Origin: an uncultured Alphaproteobacteria bacterium
Lineage (GTDB): Bacteria; Pseudomonadota; Alphaproteobacteria; UBA2966
Reading direction: 5' to 3'
DNA length: 64,000 bases
Assembly: GCA_958295725.1 (NCBI GenBank)
Contig: OY282368.1
Location: forward strand, 1,820,001 to 1,884,000
Shown: positions 1 to 11,970 of the stretch, piece by piece
How positions within the stretch are numbered: position 1 is the stretch's first letter
How the letters are laid out: each line of letters opens with the position of its first letter
The notes under the pieces: generated by a model
Told to the model about the DNA's origin: nothing
Databases searched by the model: none
Seen by the model: the letters and a program-made list of their open reading frames with translations, nothing else
Translations under genes and position numbers: made by a program

Positions 1-5
1 AAAAC

Positions 6-2765
<2,760 letters not shown>

Positions 2766-3012
2766 CCGGACGCCGCCGTCACGGGCGACGGGGAAACCGC
2801 GACATATGGGGCGCTACCGCCTTTTGAACGTATCAATGAGCCACTCGCAAAAGTCTCGATTTGAGCGGATTTGGCCACCCGTGAGGGCGGATTCTTCCGG
2901 AAGTCGGGACCGCTCTCGCGATTCCGTCGGGTCCGGAAGAACCTGGAAGGGAGAGCCGCCCCATGTCGCCGGGACAGAGGCTATCCGGTTTCCGGCACTC
3001 CGTTCAAGCGAT

Positions 3013-4151
3013 TGTCCTGGTTCAGGACATATGAGACACGGGGGTCTCTTTGGCTGTCAGTGAGTGAAGGTACTGGGCGGGGGTGTGTCCGCCAAGGGCC
3101 TGGTGCGGTCTGAAGGTGTTGAATTCGTCGGCGAAGGCGTCGATCCATCGGTTGACGTGGTCGAGATTGTCGTCGGGCAGGTCCCATGAGGCGTAGAACT
3201 CGTATCTCCAGGCGCCGTTGTTGCGCTCGACGTGACCGTTGAGCTTGGGCGATCGTGGCGGGAGTTCGAAGAGGTCGATGCCGCGGCGCTGGCATTCGGT
3301 CTCGAAGTCGGCCTTGAACTCGGAGCCTCCATCGACCTGGATGGCTTCGATGGGGAAGGGCATGTCGGCCTGGAGCTTGTCGAGGAAGCGCCTGGCGTTG
3401 TGTGCGGTTGCGCGTCTCCAGGCCTGTGCGCAGGTCCATTTGGTGACGGGGTCATGGGCGGTGAACTGCTTGATGGCGGGCCGGGCTGTGTGTGGCGAGA
3501 CGGTGAGGGTGTCGAGTTGGACGATCTCTCCGGGACTTGTGGGCTTGCGGCCCCTGGGCAGGCGTCTGGCGTATGGTCTGAGGCGCCGGGCGGCGCGCGG
3601 TCCGTTGCGGCGCAAGGTCGGGACCGGGGTGACGGCGCCGCGCTCCATCAGGGTCTTGAGGATGCGGCCCGTGGTGCTCTCGCTTGCCGCGTGCCCGTTG
3701 CGTCGGAGCAGGACGGCGATCTTGGCCTTGCCCCACATGGGGTAGTCGGCGCGTGTCTCCCGGACCGCCGTCACCAGCGCCGCCGACCAAGTGGGCCGGC
3801 GCGGGGTGTGCGGGCGGCGCGAGCACGGCTTGAGGCGGTTGCGGTCCGCCAGCCTCTGCCACCGGTAGAGGGTCGATCTCGGCACGCCGACGGCGTTGGC
3901 GGCCGCTCGTGCGGTCAGGCCGTCGGCCCTGGCCTGGCGCCAGCGCTCAAGGGCGTCGCGCCTGTGCGCTTCGTCGCTCCGCTCCTTGCCGCACAGGCGC
4001 GACGCCAGGGCGGCTCCTCGTGTAATCTGCCGGGGCAGGCCGAAGGTCTGCATGGGGGTTCTCCTTCACGCTGCTTGTTCAGCACCAACAGCGTCGGAGA
4101 CCCCCACCCCTCTTTCAAGGGCCGCGTCTCACATCTGTCTGAACGAGGTCA
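3013..4151 (-). mobile_element. IS481-like insertion sequence, copy A
   Basis: Complete 1139-bp element, near identical to the copies at 28725-29863 and 46031-47169. The transposase-distal end starts TGTCCTGGTTCAGGACATAT and the transposase-proximal end starts TGACCTCGTTCAGACAGATG; these are imperfect terminal inverted repeats running into GAGAC. It is flanked by a 5-bp target duplication GCGAT at 3008-3012 and 4152-4156. Directly beyond the right duplication lies a second copy of the TGTCC-type end (4157-4181), so the element landed next to an older IS end. Family assignment rests on the DDE transposase type, the TG-starting ends and the size. Confidence 0.93.
3022..4053 (-). CDS. IS481-family DDE transposase (copy A)
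   Basis: 343-residue transposase that cuts and inserts its own element. An N-terminal helix-turn-helix lies at about residues 30-70 (ARAAANAVGVPRSTLYRW), followed by a retroviral-integrase-type catalytic core with the acidic triad Asp181 (VQLDTLTV), Asp241 (IQVDGGSEF) and Glu276 (NGHVERNNG). The last codons and the stop lie inside the terminal repeat, so the protein ends within the element border. The frame is intact and the ends are paired, so the element is probably still mobile. It differs from copies B and C at only a handful of residues. Confidence 0.95.
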   Translation of the reverse strand: MQTFGLPRQITRGAALASRLCGKERSDEAHRRDALERWRQARADGLTARAAANAVGVPRSTLYRWQRLADRNRLKPCSRRPHTPRRPTWSAALVTAVRETRADYPMWGKAKIAVLLRRNGHAASESTTGRILKTLMERGAVTPVPTLRRNGPRAARRLRPYARRLPRGRKPTSPGEIVQLDTLTVSPHTARPAIKQFTAHDPVTKWTCAQAWRRATAHNARRFLDKLQADMPFPIEAIQVDGGSEFKADFETECQRRGIDLFELPPRSPKLNGHVERNNGAWRYEFYASWDLPDDNLDHVNRWIDAFADEFNTFRPHQALGGHTPAQYLHSLTAKETPVSHMS

Positions 4152-4156
4152 GCGAT

Positions 4157-4181
4157 TGTCCTGGTTCGGGACATATGAAAC
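4157..4181 (+). repeat. solo IS481 terminal repeat
   Basis: The sequence TGTCCTGGTTCGGGACATAT followed by GAAAC repeats the transposase-distal end of the 1139-bp element with two substitutions. No element body follows it. It is preceded by GCGAT, the same 5 bp duplicated by copy A. I read it as the fossil end of an older insertion, next to which copy A inserted. Confidence 0.75.
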
Positions 4182-4280
4182 CCCGCGTGGACCGCCGGAA
4201 TCGACCCGACGACGCGCCCGGACGGCTCCGAAACGGAAATCCGCGCTGGATGGCGGAGGGAAACAATCGTATCTTCGTTC

Positions 4281-7200
4281 GTGGCGTATCCTTTCCGCGC
4301 GGGACCCGACGGCGTCGGCGACCGTCGGGATACGCCACCGCCCAGCCCGCCACCGGCAAGAGTCGGCCACAACCCTCCCGGAACCCGCACGTTGGTCAAG
4401 CCCGCCCCCATCTGGACGACCGGCGCCCCGCCCGAGGCGGGGGACCCGACGGCGCTCGACGTCAGGTGGGAGCGCTGGTCGAACGCCGCCGGGCCCGAGG
4501 CCGACGACACCCTGCGGGCGTTCATCGGGGACGTGCGCGACGATCCCGCCGCACGGGCGCTGCTCGAGGCGGCGTTCGACCACAGCCCCTTTCTCACCAA
4601 TTGCCTGATCGCCGATCCGCCGTTCGTCCGACGGCTGATCGAGGACGGTCCGGACCGGGCCTTCGCCGAGGCGCGCGACGCGGCGCGCGACAGCGGCGGT
4701 CTCGGAGCGGAATCCACGCCCGACACGATGAAAAGGCTGCGTCACGCCAAGCGCCGCGCCGCGCTGGCGATCGGCATGGCCGATATCGCCTCGGTCTGGC
4801 CCCTGGAGAAGCTGACGGCGGCGCTTTCCGAATTCGCCGGCGCCGCGCTCGGCGCGAGCTGTCGCCACCTGTTGCGGACGCTGCACGACAAGGGCGACCT
4901 CGCCCTGCCGGCGCCGGAGACGCCCGAACAGGGTTCCGGCCTGATCGTTCTCGGCATGGGAAAGCTCGGCGCCGACGAGCTCAACTATTCGAGCGACGTC
5001 GACATCATCGTGCTCTACGACGAGGCCGTGGCACCGGCGACGAACGCGAACCGGACCGGGCGCATGTTCGCGCAACTCGTCCGCGACCTGATCTCGATCA
5101 TGCAGCAACGCACCGCCGACGGGTACGTGTTCCGCACCGACATCCGGTTGCGTCCGGACCCCGGCTCCACCCCCCCGGCCCTGTCGGTGGCCGCGGCCCT
5201 GAAGTACTACGAAACCGTGGGCCGGACCTGGGAGCGCGCCGCGATGATCAAGGCCTGGCCCGTGGCCGGCGACACCGCCGCCGGCTCGGCGTTCCTCGAT
5301 TCGCTGCGGCCGTTCGTGTGGCGCCGTCATCTCGACTTCGCCACGATCCAGGACATCGGTTCCGTCAAACGCCAGATCAATGCGGAGCGCGGCGGCGACG
5401 CGGTGGCGATCGAGGGCCGCGACGTGAAGCTGGGGCGCGGCGGCATCCGCGAGATCGAGTTCTTCGCGCAGACCCAGCAGCTGGTCTGGGGCGGGCGGAG
5501 TCCCGACCTTCGCGGCCGCCGCACGCTGGAGACGCTGGACGCGCTCGTGGCCGCGAGGCATCTGGCGCCGGCGGACGCGACCGAATTGAAATCGGCCTAC
5601 GCCTTCCATCGCCGGGTGGAGCACAGGGTGCAGATGGTCGACGACCAGCAGACGCACAGCCTGCCGCGCGGCGAGGAGGAGATGGCGCGACTGGCCGTCT
5701 TCCTCGGCTTCGACTCGACGGCCGGGTTCTCGGAGCGCTTTCTCGCCCACGCGCGCGCGGTGGAGCGCAACTACGGGACGCTGTTCGAGGATCGGCCCGG
5801 CCGCGCCGCGCCCGTCGAGTTGACGTTCGACGGCGGCGAAACGGGCGCCGACTCGATGGAGGCCATCGAGAAACTCGGCTACGCGGACGGCGCGCGAGTC
5901 CTCGCCACCGTCGACTCGTGGCGGACGGGAGAGCGCCAGGCTGCGAAGGAAGCGCGCGCGCGCGAGCTGCTGACGGATCTCGGCCCCGCCGTCCTCGCGA
6001 CGTTCGCCGCCGTGCCCAACCCGGACGCGGCGCTCGCGCGTTTCGACGAATTTCTCGCGCATCTGCCCGACGGCGTCCAGACGTTTTCCCTCCTTGCCGC
6101 GCGTCCCGAACTGATCGGCCTCGTCGCGGAGATCATGTCCGGCGCCCCACGCCTCGCGGACTCCCTGACTCGCCATCCGGTCCTGTTCGAGAGCGTCCTC
6201 GGCCGGGAATTCACGGATATCGAGCTGTCCGACGACCTCGGGCTGGACGCGGAGACCGCCGACACGGCCCGCCGGGGGCTCGTGCGCCTCTATTACACCC
6301 GCGAATTCGACATCGGCGACCTGCGGGCGGAGCTCTCCGCCGCGACACGCGATGCGCGCGACAGCCAGGAGCTTCTCGATACCCACAGGCGCTGGGCCAA
6401 CGACAAGATATTCCGTATCGGCATCCACATGCTGCGCGGCTTCCTGACCCCTCTCGAGGCGAGCCGCCCGCTTTCGGACATCGCGGACGCGTGCCTCGGC
6501 GCCCTGTTTTCGGCCATCGCAGACGACTTCGCCGCAGCGCACGGCCGCGTCCCGGGTGGACGGACGGCATTGGTGGCCTTCGGCGATCTCGGCGGCCGGG
6601 AAATGAACGTGGCCTCGGACCTCGACCCGATCCTGTTCTTCGAGCACGACCCCGATGCCCGACGGTCCGACGGACCCGAGCCCCTGGCGCCGGAGAGCTA
6701 CTACGCGGAACTGTACGAGCGCTTCGCTCGGGCGATCACCGCGGTGACGGCGGAGGGCAGGTTGTACGGCGTGGACGCGGACCGGCGGGCGAGCGGCCAT
6801 GTCGGACCCGCCGCCTGTTCCATGGCGGGATTCGCCGGCCGCCGGAACGGCGACGCCAGCATCCAGGAACGGCACGCGCTGATCCGCGCGAGAGTCGTCC
6901 ACGCGGAGGGCGGCCTCGATGACGTCTTCGAGGCGGCGAGACGATCCATCCTCTCCCGACCTCGGACGGATGCCGGAATCGCCGCCGAGATCGCGAAGAT
7001 GCGCGAAACGACGTTGAAGGGCGGAACATCCGACGATGCCTTCTCCGTTACGCACATGCCCGGCGGTCTGGTCGATACGGAACTGGCCGCGCTTTACCTC
7101 CGACTGTCCCATGCCGAAGAGGCGCCCGGAATCCTCGCCGGCGATACCGTGTCCGTCTTCGAAGCGGCCCGCGCCCACGAATGGGTCGACCCGGAAACGG

Positions 7201-7439
7201 CGATCGAATTCGCCGATGCCGCGAGATTATGGCGGAACCTCGCGGGCATTCTGAGCCTCACCGTCGCGGACGCCGCCATCCCCGACGACCGGCTTCCGGA
7301 GGTGAGGAACGTCATCGCGCGTTCCTGCGGCGCGCCGATCCTCGAATCCTTCGACCAGACGATCCGGGAGACGGCGGCCTGGACCGCACGGCGGTTCGAC
7401 GCGATGCTCGAAGAACCGACATCGTCCATCGCGGGATGA
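4281..7439 (+). CDS. glnE: glutamine synthetase adenylyltransferase / deadenylylase
   Basis: Bifunctional nitrogen-control enzyme that adds or removes AMP on glutamine synthetase in response to PII and glutamine. Two nucleotidyltransferase domains are visible. The N-terminal one has GMGKLGADELNYSSDVDIIV at about residues 225-245. The C-terminal one has AFGDLGGREMNVASDLD near residue 765, where the metal-binding SDLD is kept but the Lys usual in the GKLG turn reads Asp. The annotated start is a GTG and the first residues are Pro-rich; an in-frame TTG at 4392 (VKPAPIW) would give a length closer to other family members, so the N-terminus is uncertain. The stop codon is followed within a few bases by a 49-bp tandem repeat array. 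Confidence 0.93.
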   Translation: MAYPFRAGPDGVGDRRDTPPPSPPPARVGHNPPGTRTLVKPAPIWTTGAPPEAGDPTALDVRWERWSNAAGPEADDTLRAFIGDVRDDPAARALLEAAFDHSPFLTNCLIADPPFVRRLIEDGPDRAFAEARDAARDSGGLGAESTPDTMKRLRHAKRRAALAIGMADIASVWPLEKLTAALSEFAGAALGASCRHLLRTLHDKGDLALPAPETPEQGSGLIVLGMGKLGADELNYSSDVDIIVLYDEAVAPATNANRTGRMFAQLVRDLISIMQQRTADGYVFRTDIRLRPDPGSTPPALSVAAALKYYETVGRTWERAAMIKAWPVAGDTAAGSAFLDSLRPFVWRRHLDFATIQDIGSVKRQINAERGGDAVAIEGRDVKLGRGGIREIEFFAQTQQLVWGGRSPDLRGRRTLETLDALVAARHLAPADATELKSAYAFHRRVEHRVQMVDDQQTHSLPRGEEEMARLAVFLGFDSTAGFSERFLAHARAVERNYGTLFEDRPGRAAPVELTFDGGETGADSMEAIEKLGYADGARVLATVDSWRTGERQAAKEARARELLTDLGPAVLATFAAVPNPDAALARFDEFLAHLPDGVQTFSLLAARPELIGLVAEIMSGAPRLADSLTRHPVLFESVLGREFTDIELSDDLGLDAETADTARRGLVRLYYTREFDIGDLRAELSAATRDARDSQELLDTHRRWANDKIFRIGIHMLRGFLTPLEASRPLSDIADACLGALFSAIADDFAAAHGRVPGGRTALVAFGDLGGREMNVASDLDPILFFEHDPDARRSDGPEPLAPESYYAELYERFARAITAVTAEGRLYGVDADRRASGHVGPAACSMAGFAGRRNGDASIQERHALIRARVVHAEGGLDDVFEAARRSILSRPRTDAGIAAEIAKMRETTLKGGTSDDAFSVTHMPGGLVDTELAALYLRLSHAEEAPGILAGDTVSVFEAARAHEWVDPETAIEFADAARLWRNLAGILSLTVADAAIPDDRLPEVRNVIARSCGAPILESFDQTIRETAAWTARRFDAMLEEPTSSIAG

Positions 7440-8158
7440 CCAATCCGGTTCGGACGGATCCGCACGATCCGCACACCGTCGGCCCTCGTGGGATCGGTTC
7501 GGACGGATCCGCACGATCCGCACACCGTCGGGCCCCGTGGGATCGGTTCGGACGGATCCGCACAATTCGCACACCGTCGGAGCACGAGTCCGGCGCGTCG
7601 AGGACATCGAATTCGCACAATCCGCACACCGTCGGCCCTCGTGGGATCGGTTCGGACGGATCCGCACAATCCGCACACCGTCGGGCCCCGTGGGATCGGT
7701 TCGGACGGATCCGCACAATCCGCACACCGTCGGCCCTCGTGGGATCGGTTCGGACGGATCCGCACAATCCGCACACCGTCGGGCCCCGTGGGATCGGTTC
7801 GGACGGATCCGCACAATCCGCACACCGTCGGCCCTCGTGGGATCGGTTCGGGCGGATCCGCACAATCCGCACACCCTTGAAGCACGAGTCCGGCGCGTCG
7901 AGGACATCGAATTCGCACAATCCGCACACCGTCGGCCCTCGTGGGATCGGTTCGGACGGATCCGCACAATCCGCACACCGTCGGCCCTCGTGGGATCGGT
8001 TCGGACGGATCCGCACAATCCGCACACCGTCGGCCCTCGTGGGATCGGTTCGGACGGATCCGCACAATCCGCACACCGTCGGGCCCCGTGGGATCGGTTC
8101 GGACGGATCCGCACAATCCGCACACCCCTGGGGCACGAGTCCGGCGCGTCGAAGACAT
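7440..8158. repeat. 49-bp tandem repeat array with higher-order structure
   Basis: About twelve head-to-tail copies of a 49-bp unit begin immediately after the glnE stop codon. Each unit contains CGGTTCGGACGGATCCGCAC, which includes the 8-bp palindrome CGGATCCG, followed by an AATCCGCACACCGTCGG segment. Two sub-types alternate in the middle (CCCTCGTGGGAT and GCCCCGTGGGAT). At 7580, 7872 and 8120 the array is interrupted or ended by another block containing GCACGAGTCCGGCGCGTCGA. These interruptions lie about six and five units apart, so whole multi-unit blocks were probably duplicated. The unit is not a multiple of three, contains no stop in several frames on both strands, and has no unique spacers, so it is neither a coding repeat nor a CRISPR. 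Confidence 0.95.
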
Positions 8159-8659
8159 GATCCCCGGCATCGACACCAGCGGCTCCGCGCTCTCGCCCTT
8201 CGGCTCGTGGCAGAGCGAAGAGCGCCCGACCGACAGCAGGCGGCATTGCCGGCCCAGGCTCGGCACCGGATGGGCGCGCACCACCATCGCGCGGCGCCCC
8301 GGCCGGCTCATCGACCCGTCCGATTCTCCGGGGGCACCTCACCCAACCGTGAGATACGGGCAGCACATTCCCCCAAACCCCAACACCAGCTCCCTGGCCG
8401 GGGAACGAGGGCCGCCAGCTGGCGCGGATTTGGAGCCGGTCCGGACTTCAAAACCCATCCCGGTGCCTCTATAATCGATGTTCGCGCGCCTTTATCCCAA
8501 GGGCGCACGCAGGGACCGCAGGTCTGGCAGGCGGCCTTCGTCCGGTCCGGCTGTCGATACGGTGGGAACCGATCAGGGATTGGACGGTAATTTCGTGAAG
8601 GAGAGTGGATCGTCGCTACGGTCCGGATCCATCGAACGGAACAGGAGATACAAGAGATC
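8159..8659. other. intergenic stretch without a recognisable gene
   Basis: About 500 bp between the tandem array and the lipoprotein gene. I see no ORF with protein-like composition on either strand. The apparent ORFs are shadows continuing from the repeat array or running antisense to the lipoprotein. A purine-rich AGGAGATACAAGAGATC just before 8660 serves as the ribosome binding site of the next gene. Confidence 0.6.
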
Positions 8660-9136
8660 ATGAAAACATTCGGTTTTTTGCTTGTCGGCGCCGCAGCGTT
8701 GTCGTTGACGGCATGCATGGAGTCGGCCGGCCCCAAGCAGCAGATCGGCACCCTGCTGGGCGCGGCGGGTGGGGCCGTCGCCGGCGCGCAGATCGGCGAC
8801 GGGAAAGGCAGGCTCGCGGCGACGGCGGCGGGTACCTTGCTCGGAGCGTTCGTCGGCAGCAAGGTCGGCAAATGGCTGGACGACGTGGATATGGCTCTCT
8901 TGCGGCAAACGCAGCAGAAGGCGCTCGAGACAGCGCCGTCCGGAACATCGAGCGCCTGGAAGAACCCGGATTCCGGAAACTCCGGCGAGATCATGCCGCA
9001 ACGCACGTACCAGGACGCGAGCGGCATCTACTGCCGCGAGTTCCAGCAGACAATAACGGTTGGCGGCAACACCGAATCGGCGCACGGTACGGCCTGTCGT
9101 CAGCCCGACGGTACGTGGAAGATCGCCAGCGGTTGA
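8660..9136 (+). CDS. glycine-zipper outer-membrane lipoprotein (17-kDa surface antigen type)
   Basis: 158-residue lipoprotein. A signal peptide ends in a lipobox (LSLTAC) with the lipidated Cys19. Residues 30-70 are a Gly/Ala-rich glycine zipper (LLGAAGGAVAGAQIGDGKGR and a second hydrophobic stretch) of the kind found in the rickettsial 17-kDa antigen and related 2TM surface antigens. The C-terminal half contains TYQDASGIYCREFQQTITVG and a second Cys, matching the conserved tail of that family. It probably sits in the outer membrane with a structural role. It is a single gene with AGGAG upstream. A hairpin terminator lies about 220 bp downstream, so it appears to be monocistronic. Confidence 0.88.
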   Translation: MKTFGFLLVGAAALSLTACMESAGPKQQIGTLLGAAGGAVAGAQIGDGKGRLAATAAGTLLGAFVGSKVGKWLDDVDMALLRQTQQKALETAPSGTSSAWKNPDSGNSGEIMPQRTYQDASGIYCREFQQTITVGGNTESAHGTACRQPDGTWKIASG

Positions 9137-9357
9137 GCAACACATCCGCGCGGGCGACTCCCGGCCCGCGCCGCGCCTCAAGCGGGCACGGGACGCCGCA
9201 CGTGGGAGAGTACGCCGGCCGCTCCGCGCCATGACACGGCCGTGACCCGGGGGCACTCGCGAATGGACGAGACCAGGATCGAGATGCCACCTGCGGAGCA
9301 CGCTACCGCGCGAAAACCGGACGGCCGGGACAGCCCTGCCGGTTCGTAGCGAAAGCG

Positions 9358-9380
9358 ACGGTCATTTCGTGACCGTTTTT
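9358..9380 (+). terminator. rho-independent terminator
   Basis: Perfect 7-bp stem ACGGTCA / TGACCGT around a TTTCG loop, followed by a short T run. It lies downstream of the lipoprotein gene and just before the fabI promoter, whose -35 box overlaps the T run. Confidence 0.7.
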
Positions 9381-9406
9381 GACGGCTTTCGGCTTTCATG
9401 TAGGAT
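9379..9406 (+). promoter_or_regulatory. predicted sigma-70 promoter of fabI
   Basis: TTGACG (-35, 9379-9384), a 16-bp spacer and TAGGAT (-10, 9401-9406), ending 39 bp before the fabI start codon. The match to consensus is good; no experimental evidence is available. Confidence 0.55.
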
Positions 9407-9445
9407 GCCGCCGCCTTCTGGAGATTTCCGTTTCGAGAGGAGTGT

Positions 9446-10285
9446 ATGAGCGGTTCCGCGCTGTTGCTGGCCGGAAAGCGGGGTTTGATAATGGGCGTGG
9501 CGAACGAGCGATCGATCGCTTGGGGCATCGCGCGTGCCTTGTCGAGACATGGAGCGGAGCTCGCCTTTACGTACCAGGGCGACACCATGGCAAAACGCGT
9601 CAAACCCCTGGCGGCCTCTCTCGAGTCCTCGATCGTCGAGAACTGCGACGTTACCGACGCGGCCAGCGTCGACGCGGCGTTCGACGCGGTCGGGAAGGCG
9701 TGGGGCACGCTCGACTTTCTGGTGCACGCGATCGCGTTCTCCGACCGGAAGGAGTTGAACGGTCGCTATATCGACACCAGTCTCGAAAATTTCACCATGA
9801 CGATGAACGTCAGCTGCTACTCGTTCACGGCCCTCTGCCGGCGAGCCGAAGCCTTGATGGGCAACGGCGGCAGCATCCTGACCATGACCTACTACGGCGC
9901 GGAAAAGGTGACGCCTCATTACAACGTGATGGGTGTCGCGAAGGCCGCTCTCGAAGCAAGCGTCCGCTATCTCGCCGTCGATCTCGGCGGCAGGAATATC
10001 CGGGTAAACGCGATCTCCGCGGGACCGATCAGGACACTGGCGGCGTCGGGCATTGGAGATTTCCGGTACATCCTGAAGTGGAACGAGTTGAATTCCCCGC
10101 TGAAGCGCAACACGACGGCGGACGAAGTCGGCGGTGCCGCCGTCTACCTTTTGAGCGATCTCGGACGCGGCGTGACGGGCGAGGTCCACCACGTCGACAG
10201 CGGATACCATGTCGTTGGCATGAAGGCCGTGGATGCGCCCGACATCTCCGTCGTCCAGGGGGCCGGGAACGGCCGGGACCGATAG
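9446..10285 (+). CDS. fabI: enoyl-[acyl-carrier-protein] reductase (NADH)
   Basis: Catalyses the last, NAD(P)H-dependent reduction of each fatty-acid elongation cycle in the cytosol and is the target of triclosan and diazaborines. It is a short-chain dehydrogenase fold with the FabI-type dinucleotide motif GVANERSIAWGIA (residues 17-29) and the catalytic Tyr-x6-Lys pair at Tyr159 and Lys166 (YNVMGVAK), as in FabI rather than FabG. At 279 residues it is slightly longer than the usual 260, with a short C-terminal extension. GAGAGGAG precedes the ATG. aroC follows after 57 bp on the same strand, a pairing common in alphaproteobacteria, so the two are probably co-transcribed. Confidence 0.97.
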   Translation: MSGSALLLAGKRGLIMGVANERSIAWGIARALSRHGAELAFTYQGDTMAKRVKPLAASLESSIVENCDVTDAASVDAAFDAVGKAWGTLDFLVHAIAFSDRKELNGRYIDTSLENFTMTMNVSCYSFTALCRRAEALMGNGGSILTMTYYGAEKVTPHYNVMGVAKAALEASVRYLAVDLGGRNIRVNAISAGPIRTLAASGIGDFRYILKWNELNSPLKRNTTADEVGGAAVYLLSDLGRGVTGEVHHVDSGYHVVGMKAVDAPDISVVQGAGNGRDR

Positions 10286-10342
10286 CGATAGCAAGCGTTC
10301 GCCCGCTCGCGCGTCGGACGCCACCGGAAACGCCCCGATCCC

Positions 10343-11431
10343 ATGTCCCACAACACTTTCGGTCATCTGTTCCGCGTCACCACCTGGGGCGAGAGCCACG
10401 GAACGGCCATCGGCTGTGTGGTCGATGGGGTTCCGCCCCGGATTCCACTGGCCGAGCCGGACATTCAACACTGGTTGGATCGACGTCGTCCCGGCCGGAG
10501 TCGCTATGTGAGTCAGCGCCGGGAACCCGATACGGTCCGGATCGTGTCCGGCGTATTCGAGGGCCGGACGACCGGAACGCCGATCAACCTGACGATCGAG
10601 AACGTCGATGCGCGTTCCAAGGACTACGACGACATCAAGGATACGTACCGGCCAGGACACGCGGACTTCACCTACCAGCGGAAATACGGGATCCGGGACT
10701 GGCGCGGCAGCGGCCGCGCGTCCGCGCGCGAGACGGCCTCCCGCGTCGCCGCCGGCGCGGTCGCGCGCAAGGTGCTCGGGGACGGGGTCGTCGTGCGCGG
10801 CGTCCTGGTGCAGGTAGGGCCGCATACGATCGACCGCGAGCGCTGGGACTGGGAGGCCGCGGAGGACAATCCCTTCCGGTGCCCGGACCCCGATGCCGCG
10901 GCCGAATGGGCCGAGTTTCTCGAGTCCGTGCGTAAGCGGGGATCGTCCATCGGCGCCGTCGTCGAGGTCGTCGCGAGCGGGGTGCCGCCCGGACTGGGCG
11001 CCCCTCTCTACGGCAAGCTGGATTCCGATCTGGCGGCCGCCATGATGAGTATCAACGCGGTCAAAGGCGTGGAAATCGGCGCCGGTTTCGACGCCGCCGC
11101 GCTCAGCGGAGAAGAGAACGCCGACGAGATGCGGATGCGCGGGCGCGAACCGGTCTTCCTGTCCAACAATGCCGGCGGTGTGCTTGGCGGCATCTCGACC
11201 GGTCAGGATGTAGTGTTACGGTTCGCTGTCAAACCGACATCGAGCATCTCGGTTCCCGGTCGCACCGTCGATTCCCGGGGACGGAACGTCGATGTCGCGA
11301 CCAGGGGCCGCCACGACCCCTGCGTCGGCATCCGCGCCGTCCCGGTCGGCGAAGCCATGATGGCGTGCGTCCTCGCCGATCACCTGCTTCGGCATCGGGC
11401 GCAGTGCGGGGACATCCCGGATATTCCATAG
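10343..11431 (+). CDS. aroC: chorismate synthase
   Basis: Converts 5-enolpyruvylshikimate-3-phosphate to chorismate, the last common step of aromatic amino acid synthesis, with reduced FMN as cofactor. The N-terminus ([20 protein letters not shown]) is the family signature, and [20 protein letters not shown], near residue 128, is the second signature with the conserved Arg and Ser residues. The end [19 protein letters not shown]-like region is also typical. It has 362 residues, the normal length. It follows fabI in the same direction and converges on the small secreted protein gene at 11529. Confidence 0.97.
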   Translation: MSHNTFGHLFRVTTWGESHGTAIGCVVDGVPPRIPLAEPDIQHWLDRRRPGRSRYVSQRREPDTVRIVSGVFEGRTTGTPINLTIENVDARSKDYDDIKDTYRPGHADFTYQRKYGIRDWRGSGRASARETASRVAAGAVARKVLGDGVVVRGVLVQVGPHTIDRERWDWEAAEDNPFRCPDPDAAAEWAEFLESVRKRGSSIGAVVEVVASGVPPGLGAPLYGKLDSDLAAAMMSINAVKGVEIGAGFDAAALSGEENADEMRMRGREPVFLSNNAGGVLGGISTGQDVVLRFAVKPTSSISVPGRTVDSRGRNVDVATRGRHDPCVGIRAVPVGEAMMACVLADHLLRHRAQCGDIPDIP

Positions 11432-11501
11432 ACCCCTTCCGGATCATCGCCGCTCGCCAGTTCTTCTCCCACGGCGCCGCCGTCTCCACCCCGTGCGCGC
11501 C

Positions 11502-11518
11502 CCGGAACGCGATTCCGG
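11502..11518. terminator. small hairpin between convergent genes
   Basis: Perfect 6-bp stem CCGGAA / TTCCGG with a CGCGA loop, in the 97-bp gap between the 3' ends of aroC and the next minus-strand gene. There is no T tract, so it is at best a weak bidirectional terminator. Confidence 0.35.
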
Positions 11519-11528
11519 AGGAGAGGGA

Positions 11529-11819
11529 TCACGAGATCTTCGGCCCGATCAGGAGCGGGAGCCACGGCGCCGGCGGCAGGCAACCGTCCCCCATGGGGAA
11601 GGGATTGCCGTCCCGATCAACCGGCGGTCGCGAGTTCAACTGGTCGTAATAGCGCTGGATATGAAGCGGATTCGTCTTGTCGAACGGTATCACCACCCGC
11701 TCCGACCTCAAGCTCGTGGCCGATTCCGCCCCGTCCACCTCGTCGGCGACCACAGACGGCGTGATGGCCAAGGCCAGGGTCAGGCAGAACAGCGCGATGA
11801 TCGCGCCTCGGACAGGCAT
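11529..11819 (-). CDS. small secreted protein of unknown function
   Basis: 96 residues from the ATG at 11819; a GTG two codons upstream is also possible. An N-terminal hydrophobic segment (IIALFCLTLALAI) and a likely cleavage after VVA give a mature periplasmic peptide of about 70 residues. The mature part is rich in Pro and charged residues (VIPFDKTNPLHIQRYYDQL; PPVDRDGNPFPMGDG). I do not recognise the family. It is downstream of, and in the same orientation as, manC but 150 bp away, so it may be a separate unit. Confidence 0.6.
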   Translation of the reverse strand: MPVRGAIIALFCLTLALAITPSVVADEVDGAESATSLRSERVVIPFDKTNPLHIQRYYDQLNSRPPVDRDGNPFPMGDGCLPPAPWLPLLIGPKIS

Positions 11820-11970
11820 CGGCACGGCGCTCCCGCAGCTTCCATGACTCCTCGCACCTTACGGGCTCGCGCCTCGCGGCGCAATTCGGAGGCATGTGCG
11901 CGGCGTTTTCGGGTGCCGGAACGCCTCGACACAGCCCCGAAACAGCGGCGATCCGCGGGAATCCACGGGA

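Noticed and set aside
7440-8158. CRISPR array
   Set aside because: Units are contiguous with no unique spacers, and no cas genes are near.
7094-8366. Long minus-strand ORFs across the tandem array with repeating CxxC motifs
   Set aside because: The 49-bp unit is not a multiple of three, so the same DNA is read in all frames; several frames are open on both strands at once. The apparent zinc-ribbon-like repeats are a by-product.
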